Shown here: positions 6,531-10,148 of the stretch, in pieces
Layout: every line of letters begins with the position of its first letter
Position numbering within the stretch: position 1 is the first letter of the stretch
Assembly (NCBI GenBank): GCA_025765595.1
Contig: JAIVFH010000690.1
Coordinates: 1-10,148, forward strand
Source: Obelidium mucronatum
Lineage: Eukaryota; Chytridiomycota; Chytridiomycetes; Chytridiales; Chytriomycetaceae
DNA length: 10,148 nt
Reading direction: 5' to 3'
The notes under the pieces: generated by a model
Told to the model about the DNA's origin: nothing
Database searches by the model: none
What the model saw: the letters and a program-made list of their open reading frames with translations, nothing else
Made by a program: the position numbers and the translations under genes

Positions 6531-7433
6531 ATGCCAGTCGACCACTCGGGAAACACACCACCAGCTGCCTTCTTTAACGAGGACCAGTCGGATCTATGTC
6601 ATCACCCGTTGCTGCAGAAACCAGTCAATGCCAATCTGTTCAATTTTGACATTGACTTCGATTTGGAGCAACGGGGCTTACCGTTAGTGCCACCTAGTTC
6701 TACTCCAATGCAACAAAATCAATGGAACCATCATGTCTATGCAGCTTCTATGCCGGAACAGTCGAACTCTTTCAGTAGTTTTTCTGCCTTGGAACAGCGC
6801 CAAGCAGCAGAACTCTATGCTACCCCACCAAGCACAAACCCGTACTTTATGACACAGCAATACAGCAACGGACATCCTCCCTCTCCTCCGAGCGATGATA
6901 TGACGTTCCTTTTGAATCAACTCTCGCAGAGCCAGCCTGCGAACCAAAGCCACTTTTTCGGATCTCATTCCAATGTCAACCAGCATCCGTTTTTCAACCA
7001 TCCCCACGAATCTCCATCAACTCCGCCTTTCATTTCACGATCGCAAACACCAAAGAATAGAGTCGTAGTCAGGGTTAACTCCCCCAGCGTCGACCAACAG
7101 TTGCCGAAAGGAAAATATCTTGACGGCGGGGTTCTAATCAATCACCGGAGTTCCAGACCTTCTACAGGAGCTACTTCCAACTCATACCTGTCTTCTTCCC
7201 CTGACATTCGGATCAGGACTCGAGGCTCTGATAATTATCTCGGCGGTCAGGCGTTTGGCGGCAGTCGGAGAGGATCGGAGCCATATATTATTCAGCGAAG
7301 ACCAACGGTGCACCAGCCAACGAGTCCAAATAATAACCCTTTAATGCAGCAAGACTCTCCGTCTTTTATTCAGAAAAGCCCTCAACAAATGATCACAAGT
7401 CCCGACCAAAACTTTCTCCCTTTCGAATTCTAA
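6531..7433 (+). CDS. Array protein P1: low-complexity protein with HPLL and GKYL/LIN motifs
   Basis: This is one exon of 300 codons. I do not recognise the family. The protein is rich in Ser, Pro, Gln and Asn and is probably largely disordered, with no signal peptide or membrane span. Motifs in order are HPLLQKP (residues 25-31) followed by an acidic/aromatic patch (NFDIDFDLE), PPSPPSDDMTFLLNQL, STPPFI, the basic strand NRVVVRVNSPS, and LPKGKYLDGGVLIN (191-204). The tail is Arg/Ser-rich with several SP/TP sites (for example FIQKSPQQMITSP). The start at 6531 puts HPLL at the same depth as in P2 and P3 and lies about 55 nt below a TTTAAAA element; the in-frame ATG at 6453 is the alternative. 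It lies 365 nt after the zipper gene on the same strand. Function is unknown; motif order suggests a scaffold or regulatory protein, which is inference. Confidence 0.75.
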   Translation: MPVDHSGNTPPAAFFNEDQSDLCHHPLLQKPVNANLFNFDIDFDLEQRGLPLVPPSSTPMQQNQWNHHVYAASMPEQSNSFSSFSALEQRQAAELYATPPSTNPYFMTQQYSNGHPPSPPSDDMTFLLNQLSQSQPANQSHFFGSHSNVNQHPFFNHPHESPSTPPFISRSQTPKNRVVVRVNSPSVDQQLPKGKYLDGGVLINHRSSRPSTGATSNSYLSSSPDIRIRTRGSDNYLGGQAFGGSRRGSEPYIIQRRPTVHQPTSPNNNPLMQQDSPSFIQKSPQQMITSPDQNFLPFEF

Positions 7434-7508
7434 ATTATTTTTCCTAGATTTGGCATTATTGTTTTTTCTATCTTTCCTGTCTGTTTTCCCCCTTATAACC
7501 CCCAAGAT

Positions 7509-7514
7509 AATAAA
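7509..7514 (+). terminator. Polyadenylation signal of P1
   Basis: AATAAA lies 76 nt after the P1 stop codon, preceded by a T/C-rich stretch and followed by TGTAATTTTAGTG. Confidence 0.5.
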
Positions 7515-7706
7515 CAAACGAATGTAATTTTAGTGCGAGACACTCGGCAAGACCAACTGGTGCTTGGAGCCTCCCAATGAGATTTTTTCACACAAGCCAT
7601 TCTGATTTTCCGGTGCCTCAAAATCTGTTAAATCGAGACTTTTTTCCTTAGAACCCTTACCGACATCAAATCTTCGAAAGCTTCCAATATCGTCTCACAA
7701 TTAAGA

Positions 7707-8351
7707 ATGAATTTTACGTTATCACCTATGCAAGCAACGGCCTTGGATCACTTCACCAACCCAAGACATCCTCTACTGAAGCCGCTTTCCCACGATCAAC
7801 TTAATGCGCTCGAAGCAATCTTAAAAACCAGCGATTTGGACTACCTCTTGACGCTTTCAAACTCTTTGAATATCGGCAACGCAAATTCCGCCGCAACCTG
7901 TGATGCGGAGCAAACTGAAGTAGCAAGCTTACAAATCGAAAGATTTGACTCATTTCCAAGTGCTCAGCAATCCCCTGTATCATCTGTTTCGACTCCGCCT
8001 TTCATCCCCTCTGAAATCTCGTGGATGGAACAATTGGTTTTGGGTGGCTGTCGCGAAACGAAAGTCCGTGTCTTTGTTTCACCATCACCATCCTTGGATC
8101 AACGGTTCACAACTCGTCGACACTCCGCAAGCTTTTCGGCAAAGCGAAATGGTAGGAATCGTGATGTTACCATGGCGGGTAGTTCCGGATTTCGTGCTTC
8201 GCCGTATCATGTTCCCCAGGGGAAGTTCTTGAACGGTGGAGTTCTCATCAACGTTTCTAGTCCTGAGCAAAACGTGATGAGTCGATTGCATCAAAGTTGC
8301 GCATTTGAGGAACGTCCCCGTTTTGACGCCGGTTTGATGCGTCATCATTGA
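7707..8351 (+). CDS. Array protein P2: paralogue with HPLL and GKFL/LIN motifs
   Basis: This is one exon of 214 codons, starting 273 nt after P1. The N-terminus MNFTLSPMQATALDHFTNPR leads to HPLLKP (residues 21-26), then a mixed acidic/leucine-rich helix-like segment (DQLNALEAILKTSDLDYLLTL). Next come STPPFIPSEISWMEQL, matching the Pro-Pro plus hydrophobic segment of P1, then KVRVFVSPSPSLDQR, a Ser/Arg-rich spacer (RRHSASFSAKRNGRNR), and VPQGKFLNGGVLIN (169-182). The tail is short and ends RHH. Between motifs it cannot be aligned to P1, yet motif order is kept. There is no signal peptide or membrane segment. Homology to P1, P3 and P4 is inferred from the ordered motifs and tandem position. 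Function is unknown. Confidence 0.75.
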   Translation: MNFTLSPMQATALDHFTNPRHPLLKPLSHDQLNALEAILKTSDLDYLLTLSNSLNIGNANSAATCDAEQTEVASLQIERFDSFPSAQQSPVSSVSTPPFIPSEISWMEQLVLGGCRETKVRVFVSPSPSLDQRFTTRRHSASFSAKRNGRNRDVTMAGSSGFRASPYHVPQGKFLNGGVLINVSSPEQNVMSRLHQSCAFEERPRFDAGLMRHH

Positions 8352-8730
8352 AATTGAGTGTCCTCCCCGAACCCTTGCTGGATCAAGTGCTGCTCGGTTC
8401 TTTACATTATAATATGTGATCATAAATAATAAAGTTGTAATAAAGAGAGTTGAAGGTGTTCACCAGATTATATCTTAAACCACGGACAATCTTGGTTTTC
8501 GTATTTTTAATCGTTCTAGACCATTTCCAAGCAACGGCACGCTTTTCATTTCCGGCTTCATTTACGAGGTTACAACGGCTGTGTAACGCCCATGTCTTAA
8601 TTTCGCCATGCATGCCCTCACCCAAAAAGCAAAAATTCTCATTTCAGGGCTTTCCCCTAAATATTTTACAACACATAAATATCCCCACATTCCCCGGAAT
8701 TCCGCTTTCGCTTTTTCTTAATCCATTGCC
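8352..8730 (+). other. Intergenic region P2-P3 with P3 promoter
   Basis: These 379 bases hold the P2 poly(A) signals and, upstream of P3, a TATA-like ATAAATAT (8675-8682), 49-56 nt above the P3 ATG. A plus-strand open frame across 8450-8839 has no ATG start, overlaps P3 in another frame and shows no motif, so I do not call it. Confidence 0.5.
8428..8444 (+). terminator. Polyadenylation signals of P2
   Basis: Two AATAAA hexamers (8428-8433 and 8439-8444) lie 77 and 88 nt after the P2 stop, at about the same distance as the signal after P1. Confidence 0.5.
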
Positions 8731-9468
8731 ATGCTTTCCTCTATGTTCGTGCCTTCGAAGTCCATCCGCAATCCCTCTATTTACCTACCGGATCAGTGTC
8801 TCCATCCGCTGCTTAGGACTCCTGACTTATCTAAACTGAGCGACGATTCTGCATGGATTCGCGAACTTGATCTTCTGTTTTCTCCCGAATCATTGGAAGC
8901 TACAAGAACACCTTCAAGCGGAGACAGTCAATTGGAGGAGTTGCTTGGGTCTCTTACCAGCCAAGCACTTGCAGGCGGCGAATACCAATTCAATCCTATC
9001 ACACCACCAGCATTGACACAAGATTCGCTCTTTGATGACTTCCTGATGCTTTCGTCCACTCCAAGTCCAACAAGTCCAACAAGCTTCAGCTTTCCATCCT
9101 CAATACACTTTTGCCCAACTTCAATCGTTCCATCACACAGCAAATTGCCGCCATCCCGATCATACAGCTATCCTTCTCCACCTGCGGTTTCTACCATCGA
9201 TTGCTCTCCCAAACCTCGATTCATGATCCAAGTGCCAGATAGCAACCCGCACCTCCCGCATGGAAAATATCTCGTCAACGGACTCCTCATCAACAGCAGA
9301 CCGTCTTCACCATTACCGACTCCTCCCAAAAGAAGCAGCAGTCTTGACAGCACACAGCTCCTTGTCAAAGTCCCTTCGCAAGCAAGGCAACGCGCTTCGC
9401 CGTCATTGGGCCCGATTCGTCATCGCCATTTACACAAGCAACAAGGGTTCCACCCGTTTTCAAAATGA
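8731..9468 (+). CDS. Array protein P3: paralogue with HPLL and GKYL/LIN motifs
   Basis: This is one exon of 245 codons, 379 nt after P2, with a TATA-like element about 50 nt above the start. An in-frame ATG four codons downstream is an alternative start. HPLLRTP is at residues 25-31 and is followed by acidic/leucine-rich DDSAWIRELDLLFSPES, then QLEELLGSL. NPITPPALTQDSLFDDFLML matches the Pro-Pro plus hydrophobic segment of P1 and P2. A Ser/Pro/Thr-rich stretch carries a small internal duplication (TPSPTSPTS). PRFMIQVPDSN precedes LPHGKYLVNGLLIN (175-188), and the C-terminus is basic with RSSS, QARQRAS and HRHLHK. No signal peptide, transmembrane segment or catalytic motif is seen. Function is unknown; it is placed with P1, P2 and P4 by ordered motifs. 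Confidence 0.75.
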   Translation: MLSSMFVPSKSIRNPSIYLPDQCLHPLLRTPDLSKLSDDSAWIRELDLLFSPESLEATRTPSSGDSQLEELLGSLTSQALAGGEYQFNPITPPALTQDSLFDDFLMLSSTPSPTSPTSFSFPSSIHFCPTSIVPSHSKLPPSRSYSYPSPPAVSTIDCSPKPRFMIQVPDSNPHLPHGKYLVNGLLINSRPSSPLPTPPKRSSSLDSTQLLVKVPSQARQRASPSLGPIRHRHLHKQQGFHPFSK

Positions 9469-9757
9469 AGATATTATCCTCTATTAATACTCTGCACAGA
9501 GCATCGTTTCTCTGTCTCCTATGCCTTTTGTTCAAGTATAATTTGATTCCCCCCCTTTTTAAATCTATAATCTTGCTGGTTTATAATAGTCGTGAATAAG
9601 GAACCATAAAATAAAAGCTTTCTTGCTGGTCGATACAAAGCTACAAAGGGTTCTTAATGATTATGTAATTTTCCTGCCGAAATTAATTTTGCCACAAACT
9701 CCGCTGCATCAGCCAATCTACAAAGTTTCCAAAGTAGATCAAGAAAAGGTCCAACTA
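9469..9757 (+). other. Intergenic region P3-P4
   Basis: These 289 bases contain CATAAAATAAAAG (about 9605-9617), whose AATAAA at 9610-9615 could be the P3 poly(A) signal 142 nt after its stop, or a TATA-like element for P4. TTTATAATAG at about 9580-9589 is another AT-rich element. The frame of P4 is open from about 9623 without an ATG until 9758, so an upstream exon cannot be excluded. Confidence 0.4.
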
Positions 9758-10069
9758 ATGCATCCTCTATTGCGTGATCCAGTGGGAAAAGTACGGTTTC
9801 CAGCCCCGTATGATCAACTCTTGTTGGAAAGTCTCTGTTCCCCTTCATCAGATCCAGGCCTGAAGCCACTTCCTTCTCCCATCTACCGCTCAGACGACGA
9901 ACAGCTTCCTTGTTCTTTTTCGAATCTTTGCGCGGTGTCTGACTTGTATTTTCTCTTCACTTCCTCCAACAACCCCTTTATCGCGTCACAGACCTGTCTA
10001 CCAATACAAATGCCTCCTTTAAACCACTCGTTTCAAAATCAAACTACCACCCTTTCTTCTTCTCTCTGA
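9758..10069 (+). CDS. Array protein P4: fourth HPLL paralogue, probably incomplete
   Basis: The first ATG in an open frame that extends upstream to about 9623 is directly followed by HPLL (MHPLLRDPVGKVRFP). A leucine-rich acidic segment (YDQLLLESLCSPSSDPG) then matches the post-HPLL patches of P1-P3, and SSNNPFIASQTCLPIQ follows. The frame stops at 10069 after 103 residues without reaching the GKYL/LIN block that P1-P3 carry. A good acceptor (TTACTGTTTCAG, ending near 10082) follows within 15 nt of the stop, so the gene may be spliced into an exon outside the window, or this may be a shortened copy. A possible donor is GTGTCT inside the LCAVSD codons; it is not certain. Function is unknown. 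Confidence 0.5.
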   Translation: MHPLLRDPVGKVRFPAPYDQLLLESLCSPSSDPGLKPLPSPIYRSDDEQLPCSFSNLCAVSDLYFLFTSSNNPFIASQTCLPIQMPPLNHSFQNQTTTLSSSL

Positions 10070-10148
10070 ATTACTGTTTCAGGCACAGCCAACTCGTTAC
10101 AGAATCAGCCACCTACCAGTACACGAAACCACAGCCCCGCCACAACCG

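Noticed and set aside
8450..8839. 129-codon plus-strand frame with a hydrophobic start (FVFLIVLDHF)
   Set aside because: It lacks an ATG start and overlaps P3 in a different frame, where P3 has the conserved motifs. The hydrophobic run comes from T-rich promoter sequence.

Overview
The window looks like nuclear DNA of a fungus, most likely an early-diverging zoosporic fungus (chytrid-like). The grounds are short GT-AG introns (about 50-150 nt), AATAAA polyadenylation signals, a secreted GH18 chitinase with a Cys-rich chitin-binding-like module, a secreted protein with bulb-type-lectin repeats, and a Q-rich leucine-zipper protein. There are no operons, RNA genes, insertion sequences or CRISPR arrays. 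The taxonomic call is inference from gene content and architecture.

Layout from left to right. (1) Positions 1-2001, minus strand: a secreted bulb-lectin-repeat protein with five visible exons, cut by the left edge. Every intron is phase 1 and sits at the same place in the repeat. (2) Positions 2002-2991: an intergenic stretch with a GC-rich island that carries two telobox-like TTAGGG elements, a perfect TGACGTCA site and a broken F-box-like reading frame. (3) Positions 2992-4483, minus strand: a secreted GH18 chitinase of 405 residues by my model, in six exons, one only 17 nt long, with one apparent 19-nt GT-AG gap. (4) Positions 4484-5000: a shared upstream region between divergent genes. 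(5) Positions 5001-6165, plus strand: a three-exon bZIP-like protein of 327 residues with a GC-rich first exon, a G-quadruplex-prone first intron, a poly-Q tract and a seven-heptad zipper, but no normal basic-region signature. (6) Positions 6531 to the right edge, plus strand: a head-to-tail array of four genes (P1-P4) for low-complexity, Ser/Pro/Gln/Asn-rich proteins. These differ almost everywhere but share short motifs: HPLL-[QKR]-x(0,1)-P near the N-terminus, an acidic/hydrophobic patch, a Thr/Pro-Pro plus hydrophobic segment, and in P1-P3 a 14-residue block [LV]-P-x-G-K-[YF]-L-x-x-G-[VL]-L-I-N.

The lectin-like protein and chitinase are both predicted to be secreted and to bind or cut polysaccharide, so they could act on the cell wall or a chitinous substrate. 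The P1-P4 array beside the zipper gene is the part I do not recognise and the best candidate for something undescribed. Four sites of the form TGACGT[CA]A, a class bound by many bZIP factors, lie in the left half of the window: two in the zipper gene itself, one in the 2.2-kb GC-rich island and one in a lectin-gene intron. This makes autoregulation or local regulation a testable idea, no more.
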